Source: Rhizobium ruizarguesonis (GTDB lineage Bacteria > Pseudomonadota > Alphaproteobacteria > Rhizobiales > Rhizobiaceae). Taken from it: 47,814 bases of DNA. The stretch covers positions 1 through 47,814 of the forward strand of contig NZ_PQIG01000104.1 of assembly GCF_012349115.1 (NCBI RefSeq), written 5' to 3'. The notes beneath the pieces were generated by a model. The model ran no database searches. It saw only the letters and a list, made by a program, of their open reading frames with translations, and was not told where the DNA came from. The position numbers were made by a program, and so were the translations under genes. Below, in pieces: positions 1 through 9,188 of the stretch (position 1 is its first letter; each line of letters opens with the position of its first letter).

Positions 1-160
1 CCTTGGTATAGGGCTTGAACCAGTCGATCCGCTTGCCGTGCTTGCCCCAGAACTTGTCCGGGTTCTCGACGCTTTCCTCGTACCATTTCAGGTACTTTTC
101 CCTGTCTATGAATGCTCGCTGCCGGACAAGGCGCGGCACGGTGTAGCGCTCGAGGACCAC
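1..160 (-). CDS. acsA: acetyl-CoA synthetase, N-terminal part (cut by window edge)
   Basis: The enzyme activates acetate to acetyl-CoA through an acetyl-AMP intermediate in the cytoplasm. Only the first 53 codons are present. They contain the conserved N-terminal stretch YLKWYEESVENPDKFWGK followed by KRIDWFKPYTK, typical of Acs before the AMP-binding domain. I place the start at a GTG (158-160, minus strand), because the GGGAG seven bases upstream is a good ribosome site and the distance from it to the conserved Ile-Asp matches other Acs proteins. The nearest upstream ATG (249) is in another frame and soon hits a stop. The rest lies left of the window. The family assignment is sure; the start is probable. 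Confidence 0.85.
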   Translation of the reverse strand, partial: MVLERYTVPRLVRQRAFIDREKYLKWYEESVENPDKFWGKHGKRIDWFKPYTK

Positions 161-310
161 TGTTTTGCTCCCTATGATTGGCTCCTGAAAACGATCCCGC
201 TCGACAAGAATCTGGAGACCTGTTCTGTCTGATTGATATCCCGACCCATGTCGGTCCGAGGCCCGTTTATCGGCACACCGACAGCAGCAGTTTGGACTGC
301 AAATCAACCG

Positions 311-1645
311 TTACATCATTTCCGGTCGTCTGATCGCCGAGCCATCGCTGAACCGGCTCAGCCTGTAGGGTGAGATGTCGGTGATCGGGGTCTCGTTCAT
401 CACGATCTCGCTGACCAACCGGCCGGCACCCGGTCCTATGGCAAAGCCGTGCCCGCTGAACCCCGCAGCAATCACGTAACCCGGCAATTGCTCCACTCTT
501 GAAATAACGGGGACGAGATCTGGCGAAGTATCGATGAGCCCTCCCCACGCGCGTTCGACCCCGATTCCCTTGAGTGCGGGGTATTCGCTTTCAAGGTTCT
601 TCAATGCGAGCTTCACGAGTTCCCCGTCGGGCGCGGGATCTAAAATTCGGTTTTTTTCAAACGGCGAGATTTCATCGTTCTCCCAGGTACTGAAAGCATC
701 GGGCCCATTCCAGAAGCTGCTGCTCAGACGGTACTTCAGCTTCTTCCCAATCTTGCTGCGGTACATCTGATAGAATTTGAAGGCGTATCGCATCCCCCTC
801 GGAGTGAGGTCGAGCGTACCACGTCCGGGTACGGCGATCGTGTAGGCGCCATCTGTCCGACGTCGCAACACGAAGTTTGAAGCCGAGAGGCACCCCGCTT
901 GAATGATTTCGGGCGCGGGAGTCGTCTTAATTGCGGTGCCGGAGATGTTTGCGACCGGAAGCTCGATACCATATCGATGAGAAAACCGCGAAGCCCATGC
1001 TCCACCAGCGCAAACAACGGTGCCAGCTTTCACAAGTCCTCGCTCTGTCCACACGCCTGTTACCCGGCCTTCGGTAATGTCAAGGCCCCGAACGGCGCAG
1101 TTTTGATGGAGCGATACGCCGCTTTCCTTCGCGGCCTCAGCGATGGCAGGCACAGCAAGACTTGGCTCAGCTCTCCCATCGGTCGGAGACCAAACGCCGC
1201 CGACCCACGAGGATGTGCCACCCGAAGCCCGATTATTGGCCTCGGACGCACTCAGTATCTGGCTGTGGAATCCTTGAAGGCGCGCAGCCTTACCCCACGT
1301 TTCCCACCGAGCAACATCAGCCTCGTTCTTCGTGCAGTAAAGTATCCCGCTTCGACGAAACCCAAGATCGCGACCGATCTCGGTGCTCAGTTCCTCCCAG
1401 CGCCGCAGACTATACGTGGCAAGCGCAAGTTCATGGAGGTCGCGGTTCTGCTGTCGGACCCATCCCCAATTGCGGCTTGACTGCTCGCCGCCAACGATAC
1501 CTTTTTCGAGAAGAGCAACGGACACCCCCTTGCGGGCGAGCTCATAGGCCGTGCAGGTACCGACGATCCCCGCCCCGATGACAACGACGTCGACCTCGGT
1601 TGGAAACGAAAAGCTGTCACTTACTTTCTGAACTTCGACCGGCAT
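311..1645 (-). CDS. FAD-dependent amino acid/amine oxidoreductase (DAO superfamily)
   Basis: This 444-residue flavoprotein of the D-amino-acid oxidase/DadA superfamily probably oxidises a C-N bond of an amino acid or secondary amine. The FAD-binding Rossmann motif GAGIVG is at residues 24-29 and ends in the ribose-binding Glu of LLEKG. The motif GGEQSSRNWGWVRQQNRD follows and is shared almost exactly with the oxidoreductase at 13810-15132. Near the C-terminus GFSGHGFAIGPGAGRL is the usual second FAD contact. The ATG at 1645 has AGAGGA about ten bases upstream; the frame is open to 1741 without a better site. It is the last gene of the peptide-transporter operon, 225 bp behind the final permease, so it probably acts on the imported compound. 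Substrate unknown. Confidence 0.85.
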   Translation of the reverse strand: MPVEVQKVSDSFSFPTEVDVVVIGAGIVGTCTAYELARKGVSVALLEKGIVGGEQSSRNWGWVRQQNRDLHELALATYSLRRWEELSTEIGRDLGFRRSGILYCTKNEADVARWETWGKAARLQGFHSQILSASEANNRASGGTSSWVGGVWSPTDGRAEPSLAVPAIAEAAKESGVSLHQNCAVRGLDITEGRVTGVWTERGLVKAGTVVCAGGAWASRFSHRYGIELPVANISGTAIKTTPAPEIIQAGCLSASNFVLRRRTDGAYTIAVPGRGTLDLTPRGMRYAFKFYQMYRSKIGKKLKYRLSSSFWNGPDAFSTWENDEISPFEKNRILDPAPDGELVKLALKNLESEYPALKGIGVERAWGGLIDTSPDLVPVISRVEQLPGYVIAAGFSGHGFAIGPGAGRLVSEIVMNETPITDISPYRLSRFSDGSAIRRPEMM

Positions 1646-1789
1646 AGACCCATTCCTCTGGCATCGTGCGCCGGCATCTCCGACAGGCACGTTTGAACCC
1701 TCAACAATCATCCGTGGCAACACGCAAGGTTTCCAACCCATCAGGGATAGCGATGAAGTGAATCTGCTACGCCGTCCTTACGCCTATGT

Positions 1790-1826
1790 CATCGGCAGAA
1801 GCCTATTCGACATCCTAGTGCCGATG
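1790..1826. repeat. 8-bp inverted repeat between permease and oxidoreductase genes
   Basis: CATCGGCA (1790-1797) and TGCCGATG (1819-1826) form a perfect inverted repeat with a 21-base spacer. It lies in the 225-bp gap between the second permease and the downstream oxidoreductase. It could be an operator, an mRNA-processing hairpin or a weak attenuator that sets a separate level for the oxidoreductase. There is no T-run, so it is not a classic terminator. Confidence 0.3.
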
Positions 1827-1870
1827 GCTTTGCGTTAGACCGTCGTCATCTCGCCTAGGATGGTGTTCTC

Positions 1871-2749
1871 TCAGCTGTGATCACCGCGAACATCGAGCGC
1901 GTCGCGCAGCCCGTCGCCGATGAAATTGAAGCTGGTTACAGCGATCGTGATGGCGGCGCCGGGAATGATCGCCAGCCACGGTGCGGTCTCCAGATACTGC
2001 TGCGCGCCATTCAGCATGTTGCCCCAACTGGGAAGAGGCGGTTGAATTCCATAACCGAGGAAGCTGATATAGGCCTCCATCAGGATCGCCCGGGCGATGG
2101 TCAGGGTGGCCGCGACGATGATCGGACCTATGGCATTGGGAAGGATCTCTCGGAACATGATGTGCGTTGCGCTCAATCCCAGCATGCGGCCGGCCAGCAC
2201 GAATTCACGCTCGCGCAGGGAGCGGACTTCGGCCTCGACAATTCGGGCAACTTCCATCCAGCTCGTGGCAGCAATAACGACGGTAATCATGATCGGGCTC
2301 GGCTTAAGCGCAGCTGCAAGAGCAAGCACGAGGAAGATGGATGGGAAGGACAGGAAGCCATCCACGGCACGCATCAGCACCGTGCCGACCAGGCCACCTC
2401 TATATCCCGCCACCACGCCTACAAGGGTCCCGATCAGCGTCGACAGCAGCATTGCCGAGAAACCGACCAGGAGCGAAATCCGGCCCGCCATGAACAACCG
2501 GGCGGCCAGATCCCTTCCCAGCGGGTCGGTACCGAGATAATGCCGGCCGGTCAGCGGCGGAGCGAAGCGGGCGCGCAGATCGATATAGAGCGAATCGTAC
2601 GGCAACAAGTGGGGTCCTAAGACGCATGCCAGCGTCAGGAGAGCGATCATCACCATGCCGATGAGGGCCAGATGGTGGTTCATGAAACGGTGCGCAGATC
2701 GGCTGTTCCACCAGCGCTCCCGGGGCGAATTTGCGGCAATGGCAGTCAT
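1871..2749 (-). CDS. dipeptide/oligopeptide-type ABC transporter permease (DppC-like)
   Basis: This 292-residue inner-membrane permease of the DppC/OppC type forms the channel together with the DppB-like protein encoded just upstream. It has a soluble N-terminus, a first membrane helix at about residues 27-50, a periplasmic loop containing YLGTDPLGRDLAARLF (a hallmark of DppC permeases), and later helices with the coupling EAA loop around AGRMLGLSATHIMFREILP. The ATG at 2749 has GGAG nine bases upstream, and only about 30 bp separate it from the previous gene. It is the fourth gene of the transporter operon. Confidence 0.9.
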   Translation of the reverse strand: MTAIAANSPRERWWNSRSAHRFMNHHLALIGMVMIALLTLACVLGPHLLPYDSLYIDLRARFAPPLTGRHYLGTDPLGRDLAARLFMAGRISLLVGFSAMLLSTLIGTLVGVVAGYRGGLVGTVLMRAVDGFLSFPSIFLVLALAAALKPSPIMITVVIAATSWMEVARIVEAEVRSLREREFVLAGRMLGLSATHIMFREILPNAIGPIIVAATLTIARAILMEAYISFLGYGIQPPLPSWGNMLNGAQQYLETAPWLAIIPGAAITIAVTSFNFIGDGLRDALDVRGDHS

Positions 2750-2781
2750 GATGGCTGACTCCTGATGAGCGTTTAAGGCGC

Positions 2782-3732
2782 TTAACTCAGACGGATCCGG
2801 GGATCGATGATGGCGACAACGATGTCGGCGGCGAGGTTGCTCACTACGACAAGGATCGCCGAGAACATGAGCAATCCCATCACCACCGGGTAGTCACTGT
2901 AGCCGAGGCTGTCGAGGAACAGGCGGCCCATTCCCGGCCAGGTGAATACCGTCTCTGTGACCAAAGCACCCGTGAGGACGCTGGGAAGCTGCATTCCCGC
3001 GAGCGTGATCATCGGCAGAAGCGCGTTTCCGATGACGTGTTTCATCAGAATGCGGCGCTCGCTCAGTCCTTTGGCGCGGGCCGTCTTGATGAATTCCTGA
3101 TTGATCACGTCGAGAGTAGCCGATCGCATGTAGCGGCTCCAGATGGCCACATGCACCAGCGCAAGCACGACGCTGGGCAGGATGAGATGGTGAAGATAGT
3201 TCAGAACGGACTCGTCACCGATCGTGTACATGTTGCCGGCCGGGAGCCAGCCAAGTCTGAGCGAGAATACGTAAATGCCAATCAGTCCGAACCAAAAAGT
3301 CGGGATCGAAAGGGCCACCATCGCACCGACCGTCGCCATGTAATCGAAAATCGAATAACGCTTTATGGCGCCGCGAACTCCGATCCACGTACCGATGGCA
3401 ATCGCGATGACGGTAGACGATCCCATCAGCAACAGCGTTGCCATGAGGTGTCGACCGATCACGTCGAGGACTGGCGCTCCGTCGCGAAAGGAGTGGCCCC
3501 AATCTCCTTTCAAAAGGCGCCAGGCCCAATCCATGTACTGGATCCACAGAGGACGGTTCAAGCCCAACTGCTCCGTCAGTCGGTTCAGGTCATCCTGCGT
3601 CATGCTCGCATCCAGCCCAAATTGTGCTAGGGGCCCACCCGGGATCAGGTTTAGGACCACGAAGCCGATGACGGAAACGATCAGAAGCAGTACAAGGCTC
3701 TGAGCGAACCGGTTAAGTAGGAAGCTACGCAT
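2782..3732 (-). CDS. dipeptide/oligopeptide-type ABC transporter permease (DppB-like)
   Basis: This is the 316-residue partner permease. It starts with the typical DppB N-terminus, a membrane helix at about residues 8-30 followed by FVVLNLIPGGP. The periplasmic segment LTEQLGLNRPLWIQYMDW and the C-terminal FTWPGMGRLFLDSLGYSDYP are standard for the family. The cytoplasmic EAA coupling loop is at IKTARAKGLSERRILMKHV. The start at 3732 has GGGAG at good spacing. It lies 71 bp behind the binding-protein gene and 32 bp before the DppC-like gene, consistent with one transcript. Confidence 0.9.
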   Translation of the reverse strand: MRSFLLNRFAQSLVLLLIVSVIGFVVLNLIPGGPLAQFGLDASMTQDDLNRLTEQLGLNRPLWIQYMDWAWRLLKGDWGHSFRDGAPVLDVIGRHLMATLLLMGSSTVIAIAIGTWIGVRGAIKRYSIFDYMATVGAMVALSIPTFWFGLIGIYVFSLRLGWLPAGNMYTIGDESVLNYLHHLILPSVVLALVHVAIWSRYMRSATLDVINQEFIKTARAKGLSERRILMKHVIGNALLPMITLAGMQLPSVLTGALVTETVFTWPGMGRLFLDSLGYSDYPVVMGLLMFSAILVVVSNLAADIVVAIIDPRIRLS

Positions 3733-3803
3733 TGAGCTCTCCCTGTGATAGCGCCAATAGAGGCCGCCGCCGCAACGCGCGGCAGCAGCGACGTTAGGTT
3801 AAC

Positions 3804-5474
3804 TCAGCTCTTCCAGTGCCAGCCGGCAGCATGCCATGATGCCGTGCGCGTGTTCGTATTCGGTTGCCAGCCTTCAAGGCCTTCCTTTGTGCCAACCACA
3901 TAGGTGGCGGCAAACAGGGGAAGAAAAGGAAGGTCCTGACGCACGATTTCCTGGATACGGTGATAGATTTCACGACGTGCTTCCGGATCGAAGGTCTGGG
4001 CACCCTTCTTGAGCAGCGCATCCACTTCCGGATTGGAATACTGGCCGACATTCGATCCCTTTCCACCCTTCGCGGCAATCGCGCTGCTGGCAAGACGGTT
4101 GGTGGCGTCGGGATCCGCGGCAATCAGATGCGTAACGCCCGAGATCGCCGTGTCGAACTGTGACTTCAGCCAGAATTCACCAAACATGACGGCAGCCGGC
4201 AAATTCGAGATGGTCATCTGGACGCCAATTTCCGCGAATGTCTGCTGCAGGAACTGCTGCACCTGCTCGCGGAGATTGTTGCCGGATGTCGTTGAGTTGT
4301 TGAACGCCAGCTTCACTCCATTCTTCTCACGAATCCCATCCGACCCCGGCACCCAGCCGGCATCGTCGAGGAGCTTGCGTGCTGCGTCCGGATTGTATTC
4401 CTGCGCCGGAAGGTTCGGATTGAAATAATACGACTCCTTCGGCATGAAGGTTTCCGTCGTTGTCACCACGCCGAAATAGAGGGCGTCGATGATCGCCTTT
4501 CTGTCCATTGCAGCATAGAGTGCCTGACGCACCGCAAGTTCCTTGAACTGCGGCCGCTCAAGATTCAGATAGAACGACTCGACGGAGGCACCAGGCACCA
4601 GGCTCACCACCCGACCCGGCAACTTGCTAGCCTCGTCGTAGTGGTCGGACGTGATGTACGCCTGGTCTGTGAGATCGATATCGCCGCTCTTGAACTGGGT
4701 GTAGAGTACCGTCTGGTCAGGAATGTATTTGAATATGACCTGTTCGACATACGGACCGTCGCCAAAATAATCCGGATTCGCCGCCAGTTCGAGATGGTCG
4801 CCGGCCACACGCTGGCTCCACTTGAAGGCGCCGGTGCCAATGGGTGCCTGATTGAAGGCCGCTGCGTTCGGATCAGGCTCCTTCTCGAGAAGGTGCTTCG
4901 GCACGATGAAGGTTTCGGTGAGAAACGACAGGTAAGGAGCGAAAACCTGCTCCATGCGCCAGGTGATTTCCGTTGGCGAGACCACAGTGAGGTCGCGCAC
5001 CAACGAATGGCCGCCCGTACGCCAGGCGCGGAATTTCGGATTGGTGATCAGTTCAAGGGTGAACTTCACGTCCTCAGCCGTGAAGGGATTACCGTCATGC
5101 CAGTGCACATCGTCACGCAGGCGGACGCGCCAGTTCAGGCCATCCTCCGAGATGCCGCCGTTCTTCTGCGTGGGAACCTCTAGCGCAAGATTGGGCTGGA
5201 GAACGCCGCCTGGATCCATGCGGAAGAGGGCGTCGAAGAGTGAGAAGTGGACCGCATCGTCCGTTTCGATATGGGCCATCAGCGGATTGAAGACGGTCGG
5301 TTCCTGCGAAAGCCCGACCACGACGCGACCCGCAGGCTTCTTGTCGGCGGCCCGGGCAATGTCAGGCTTGCCTATCAGGTTGGGAGCGGCAAAGCATGCA
5401 ATGCCGCCGGCTGCCATCAGGCGCAGTGCGTCGCGCCGAGAAATGTTGCTTTTGGTCGTAGAGTCATTTGTCAT
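3804..5474 (-). CDS. ABC transporter substrate-binding protein, family 5 (peptide/amine type)
   Basis: This 556-residue periplasmic binding protein of the SBP_bac_5 family feeds the adjacent permeases. The N-terminus carries a twin-arginine type signal (SRRDALRLMAAGGIACFAAP, about residues 12-31), so export is probably Tat-dependent in the folded state. The fold markers WHDGNPFTAEDVKFTLE and the late repeat of short lobes are typical. Family 5 proteins bind di- and oligopeptides, nickel, opines and other amino-acid conjugates, so the ligand cannot be named. The ATG at 5474 has GAGGGA upstream. It is the second gene of the operon. Confidence 0.9.
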   Translation of the reverse strand: MTNDSTTKSNISRRDALRLMAAGGIACFAAPNLIGKPDIARAADKKPAGRVVVGLSQEPTVFNPLMAHIETDDAVHFSLFDALFRMDPGGVLQPNLALEVPTQKNGGISEDGLNWRVRLRDDVHWHDGNPFTAEDVKFTLELITNPKFRAWRTGGHSLVRDLTVVSPTEITWRMEQVFAPYLSFLTETFIVPKHLLEKEPDPNAAAFNQAPIGTGAFKWSQRVAGDHLELAANPDYFGDGPYVEQVIFKYIPDQTVLYTQFKSGDIDLTDQAYITSDHYDEASKLPGRVVSLVPGASVESFYLNLERPQFKELAVRQALYAAMDRKAIIDALYFGVVTTTETFMPKESYYFNPNLPAQEYNPDAARKLLDDAGWVPGSDGIREKNGVKLAFNNSTTSGNNLREQVQQFLQQTFAEIGVQMTISNLPAAVMFGEFWLKSQFDTAISGVTHLIAADPDATNRLASSAIAAKGGKGSNVGQYSNPEVDALLKKGAQTFDPEARREIYHRIQEIVRQDLPFLPLFAATYVVGTKEGLEGWQPNTNTRTASWHAAGWHWKS

Positions 5475-5531
5475 TTTATTCCCTCTCTTTTGCTTATTAG
5501 GCAGCGACTGCCAGGGGTGAATTGAACCTTC

Positions 5532-7175
5532 TCAAGTGCCTCTCCGTCGTTCTCCCGGAATTGCAGCGACAAGTTCACGGGTGTAGTCCGATTGCGGTTT
5601 CAGGAAGATCTGAGACGGCGGGCCGCGCTCGACGACCCTGCCCTTCTGCATCACTGCGATTTCGTCACAGATCTGACTGGCGACACGAAGGTCATGGGTG
5701 ATGAAGATCATTGATACGCCCGTCTCGCGCTGGATTTGGTCAAGCAGCTTGAGGATCTGGGCCTGGATCGACACGTCAAGCGCGGAGACTGCTTCGTCGG
5801 CAATCAGTAGCTTAGGCTTGAACATCAGGGCCCTGGCGATGCCGATGCGCTGGCGCTGCCCACCCGAGAATTCGTGCGGGTAGCGGCCGAAGGCGCCGGC
5901 ATCGAGACCGACGTGGGAAAGCAACGCACGGGCCTCTTCGCGCGCCTGCACGTAGGGCATACCATGTGCGACAGGCCCGACTGTCAGTATTTGACCAATC
6001 GTGGATCGCGGATTGAGCGAGGCAAAAGGATCCTGAAAGATCATCTGAATTCGAGGGCGCAGCGGCCGGAACTCGGATTCCGAAAGCTTGACGATATCCT
6101 TGCCCTCAAACAAGATCTGACCGCTGTCGCTGTCCTGAAGCTTGATCAGAAGCCGGCCCAGCGACGATTTTCCGGAGCCGCTTTCGCCGACAATGCCGAG
6201 GGTGCGGCCCGTAGCCAACGTGAATGAGGCGTCCTTCACCGCAGGCACGACACGCTGGCTACCGAACAGCGCGCTGCCACTGCGATAGGTCTTGCACAAC
6301 CCATTGACCGTCAGGATCGTCTCGTCGCTCGTCTGCGCCTTGAACTTTCTGTCTTCGCCCGTGAGGTGCGGAACGGCTGCGATCAAGCGCTTAGTGTAGG
6401 GGTGGCTGGGGGATTTGAGAACCTGATCGACGCTCCCCTGTTCGACAATCCGCCCCTTCTCCATAACCACGACGCTGTCGGCAATTTCAGCCACAACACC
6501 GAAGTCATGGGTGATGAACATGACGCTCATATCCTTGCGACGCTGAATGTCACGGATGAGCTTCAGGATCTGCGCCTGCGTGGTGACGTCAAGGGCGGTG
6601 GTTGGTTCGTCTGCGATCAGAATGGTCGGCTCAAGGGCCAGCGCAATAGCGATCATGACGCGCTGCCGCTGGCCACCGGAAAGCCGGAAAGGATACTGGT
6701 GGTACATCAGCTCCGGATCAGGCAGGCCGACTTCGGTCAACAATTCAAGGGCGCGCGCACGCCGCGAGGCCTTGGTGCCCACTCCATGGGCCGCCATCAC
6801 TTCAGCGACTTGGTCGCCGACCGTCATCAGCGGGTTAAGCGCCGAAAGCGGATCTTGAAAGATCATGGACACGACACGGCCACGCAGCTGGCGCAGCTTT
6901 TTTGCCGGCGCGCCGACTATGGTGGTTCCATTGAGATTGATCGCGCCCGATGAGACCGGAATGATCTTGGGCAAGAGCCCCATGATTGTGTTTGCAGTCA
7001 CCGACTTGCCCGAACCAGACTCACCGATAATGCAAAGGATCTGACCACGCTTGAGGTCGAACGAGACATTTTCGACGGCATGGGCCCGTTCCATGCCTTT
7101 CGGCAGGTCGACAGTGAGGCCGCGCACCGTAAGCGCTGCGTCGCCCGCTGTAACGGCCTCTGTCATAACGGCCAT
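5532..7175 (-). CDS. fused double ABC ATPase (DppD-DppF type) of the peptide-type transporter
   Basis: One 547-residue protein holds both ATPase halves that are separate DppD and DppF in many bacteria. The first nucleotide-binding domain has the Walker A motif GESGSGKS at residues 51-58, then LSGGQRQRV and ILIADEPTTALD. The second has GESGSGKSS near residue 330, then FSGGQRQRIGIARAL and LLIADEAVSALD. Each ends with a THD switch histidine. The start is the ATG at 7175, with AAAGGAGA nine bases upstream; the frame stays open to 7358 but runs through the shared promoter block. It is the first gene of the operon and is divergent from the GntR gene. The second Walker B reads DEAVSALD, a common variant. 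Confidence 0.92.
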   Translation of the reverse strand: MAVMTEAVTAGDAALTVRGLTVDLPKGMERAHAVENVSFDLKRGQILCIIGESGSGKSVTANTIMGLLPKIIPVSSGAINLNGTTIVGAPAKKLRQLRGRVVSMIFQDPLSALNPLMTVGDQVAEVMAAHGVGTKASRRARALELLTEVGLPDPELMYHQYPFRLSGGQRQRVMIAIALALEPTILIADEPTTALDVTTQAQILKLIRDIQRRKDMSVMFITHDFGVVAEIADSVVVMEKGRIVEQGSVDQVLKSPSHPYTKRLIAAVPHLTGEDRKFKAQTSDETILTVNGLCKTYRSGSALFGSQRVVPAVKDASFTLATGRTLGIVGESGSGKSSLGRLLIKLQDSDSGQILFEGKDIVKLSESEFRPLRPRIQMIFQDPFASLNPRSTIGQILTVGPVAHGMPYVQAREEARALLSHVGLDAGAFGRYPHEFSGGQRQRIGIARALMFKPKLLIADEAVSALDVSIQAQILKLLDQIQRETGVSMIFITHDLRVASQICDEIAVMQKGRVVERGPPSQIFLKPQSDYTRELVAAIPGERRRGT

Positions 7176-7227
7176 CGGTCTATCTCCTTTATCTACGCAG
7201 CGTCTCGATTGAAATTTTGTCGCCGAT

Positions 7228-7287
7228 TCATGCATGCTGCCGCACAATCTCTTCGAGCAGGTGCACAGCTCCTGGACTCGACACCAT
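7228..7287 (-). other. possible 19-codon leader ORF upstream of the ABC operon
   Basis: Downstream of the conserved promoter block an ATG (7285-7287) opens a 19-codon frame that ends TGA at 7228-7230. The same ATG-GTG context is the annotated start of the aldehyde dehydrogenase at 26019 in the second copy of the block. No ribosome-binding site precedes it. It may be a decayed gene start left by promoter duplication, or a leader peptide. Low confidence. Confidence 0.2.
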
Positions 7288-7378
7288 TCGCTACCAATCG
7301 GCGTTGGTTCGATGATCAATATAAGATTGGTATTGCCATTGGTGTCAATATAGATCAAATTGGTTTCGCAAAATAATT
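7282..7378. promoter_or_regulatory. divergent promoter/operator block, copy A (probable GntR site)
   Basis: The region between the ABC operon and the GntR gene contains blocks that recur at 26014-26109: CACCATTCGCTACCAATC (18 bp identical), GATCAATATA, and a 28-bp identical run at 7338-7365. Read on the minus strand it gives TTGACA (7348-7343), a 19-base spacer and TATATT (7323-7318), a plausible sigma-70 promoter for the ABC operon. The hexamer ACCAAT occurs three times on that strand, with steps of 21 and 12 bases, and once inverted (ACCAATCGGCGTTGGT, 7293-7308). Repeated elements overlapping the -35 box fit binding by the adjacent GntR regulator. Binding is inferred. Confidence 0.65.
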
Positions 7379-7392
7379 ATTGTGGAGGTCAC

Positions 7393-8061
7393 ATGAGCGT
7401 GGTGTTGAAAGATTTCATTGAGGCGGAAGGCCTGGAACCAGGCGATCGCCTGCCCCCCGAACGTGACTTGGCGCTGAAACTCGGGCTGCCGCGTACCGCC
7501 CTCAGACGGATGCTCAGTTCGTTGGAGAAGGAAGGCCGCCTTATCAGGCACGTTGGCAGAGGCACCTTTATCGCCGGCAGCGGCGTAGGCTCCAGCGCCC
7601 TTCGCCGGCCGGCAACCAATGAAGGAGACACATTGCGCACCTATCCGGCGGAAGTGTTTGAGGCCCGACTGATCATTGAACCCAAGATCGCTGCCTTGGC
7701 AGCGTTACGGGCGACAAGGCAGGAAGTCGAAGAAATGCAGAAATCAATCGCACGAGGCAGCACGTCGGAATCTCTAGTTGATTTCGAGAAATGGGACGCC
7801 GTCTTTCATCGCATCATCGTCCAAGCCGCTCGTAACGGTCTTCTTGCCTCGCTCTATGAAGGCATTCACGCAGTACGGGCGGGAAACCTCTGGGGAAAAA
7901 TGAAAGAACAGTCGCTGACCTCTGAGCGCATGGCGACCTATATCGTCAGCCATCAGGCGATTCTTGACGCCATCAAAGACCGCGACAGCAGAGAGGCCGA
8001 GCGAAACATGTACGACCATATCATCGAAGCCAGAGCAAACATACTCGGCCCCAGCATCTGA
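7393..8061 (+). CDS. GntR-family transcriptional regulator, FCD (FadR) subfamily
   Basis: This 222-residue regulator has an N-terminal winged helix (GDRLPPERDLALKLGLPRTA, about residues 14-33, then the wing RLIRHVGRGTFIAG) and an all-helical FCD effector domain. The FCD metal and ligand residues are visible as the Asp/His of EKWDAVFHRIIV and the His of SHQAILDAIKDRD. The start at 7393 has GGAGG six bases upstream; the earlier ATG at 7360 is weaker. It is divergent from the peptide-type ABC operon and separated by the repeated operator block, so local autoregulation and control of that operon are likely, together with the second block at 26 kb. FCD proteins usually sense carboxylic or amino acids. 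Confidence 0.9.
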   Translation: MSVVLKDFIEAEGLEPGDRLPPERDLALKLGLPRTALRRMLSSLEKEGRLIRHVGRGTFIAGSGVGSSALRRPATNEGDTLRTYPAEVFEARLIIEPKIAALAALRATRQEVEEMQKSIARGSTSESLVDFEKWDAVFHRIIVQAARNGLLASLYEGIHAVRAGNLWGKMKEQSLTSERMATYIVSHQAILDAIKDRDSREAERNMYDHIIEARANILGPSI

Positions 8062-8211
8062 ACTTGGTCAGAGCGATTGGTATGTTAGGCACGGCGTCGC
8101 GTTGTCCGCTGCGGCCGTCTTGGCTGCGATCTCCACCATGTCGCTCCTCTAGCCACACTATCTCTCACGTAGCGGAGCATCCGCCTCAAGCTACTGACCA
8201 GACTGCGCGCT

Positions 8212-9081
8212 TCAGGGACCAAACTGCCGTCGAATCCAGGAAAGGAAGTTACGTTTCCTAGCATCGCCTTCGAACGGGAGGCGGCTCAAAAGGATGTAGC
8301 TGTATCCGTTGCCGGAGTAACCCCGCGGCGCCACCAGTTGCCCACTTTCTACAGCATCGGCTACCAACGGCTCTGGACCGATTGCAGCACCTAAGCCAGC
8401 GATTGCCGCCTCAATGCTCAGATAAAAATGTTCGAATACCTGGTTCCCGGGTGGATTTGGATCTGCGAGCTGATTGTCGGCGATGTATCGCGCCCACGCG
8501 TCTCGCCGCGTGGCCGCATGAATGCGAGGCAAGGAGAGAATATCATTGCTGTCGGAAGCCAACAGGCGTGGCGCGCATACGGGGCCGACACGTTCTTCGA
8601 CGACCGTTTCCACAAAGAGCTCCGGCGACCAGCTAAAATCGCTTCTCCGCAGCGCTAAATCAATATGATTCCTGTCGAAGCTCACCGGACCGCCAGCGGC
8701 CAATACATGAACCTCGACATCTGGATGAAGTGCATTGAATTGTGGGAGGCGAGGGATCAGCCACCGCTGCGTGAATGTCGGCTCGCATGAGACCACCAGC
8801 GGCGCCGAACCGCCAACTCTTATTTCCTCGCAACAATCGCTGATCTGGCGAAGCACCTCACTCATCGTACCAAGGAGGCGTCGCCCTGCGTCGGTGAGGA
8901 AAACGGCCCTGTTTCTTCGTTCGAAAAGATCTACTCCAAGGTCTTCCTCCAGTAAGCGGATTTGCTTGCTGATGGCGCTGTGCGTCACAAACAATTCATC
9001 GCCGGCGCGCCCGAAATTCAAATGACGTGCAGCGGATTCAAAGGCTCTCAGTGCGGATAATGCAGGGACTCGTGCGGCCAT
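8212..9081 (-). CDS. LysR-family regulator, GcvA-like
   Basis: This 289-residue LysR protein begins ALSALRAFESAARHLNFGRA, a start typical of the GcvA/AmpR branch. The helix-turn-helix lies at about residues 20-50 (ELFVTHSAISKQIRLLEEDL), followed by the linker helix and the two-lobed effector domain. It is divergent from the DUF1537 kinase-pdxA2 run and is the natural candidate to control it. The ribosome site is weak (AAG). The effector is unknown, perhaps the acid sugar or hydroxy acid degraded by the divergent genes. The gene converges with the GntR gene, and the 150 bp between their ends hold nothing I recognise. Confidence 0.88.
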   Translation of the reverse strand: MAARVPALSALRAFESAARHLNFGRAGDELFVTHSAISKQIRLLEEDLGVDLFERRNRAVFLTDAGRRLLGTMSEVLRQISDCCEEIRVGGSAPLVVSCEPTFTQRWLIPRLPQFNALHPDVEVHVLAAGGPVSFDRNHIDLALRRSDFSWSPELFVETVVEERVGPVCAPRLLASDSNDILSLPRIHAATRRDAWARYIADNQLADPNPPGNQVFEHFYLSIEAAIAGLGAAIGPEPLVADAVESGQLVAPRGYSGNGYSYILLSRLPFEGDARKRNFLSWIRRQFGP

Positions 9082-9104
9082 ATCTGTGACTTGAAGTTAC
9101 GGAT

Positions 9105-9136
9105 TTCTGTCAGAATTCATCGTTTTTTTGTCAGAA
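9105..9136. promoter_or_regulatory. candidate LysR operator upstream of the acid-sugar kinase operon
   Basis: TTCTGTCAGAA (9105-9115) is a perfect 11-base palindrome. Its GTCAGAA half (9109-9115) recurs at 9130-9136, exactly 21 bases or two helical turns downstream. A CTAAT, the short box known from GcvA sites, lies just after. The placement in the 107-bp divergent gap suits the LysR protein encoded at 8212-9081. No footprint can be read from sequence. Confidence 0.4.
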
Positions 9137-9188
9137 GCAATAGCGCTAATAGTCTTTCGTCACATTGAGAACCGACGGGAGAGCGATT

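Noticed and set aside
241..310. Left-end copy of the tRNA-derived att sequence
   Set aside because: I compared the gap between acs and the first oxidoreductase with the tRNA 3' end and saw no match; only a short dyad CCGAC/GTCGG is present.
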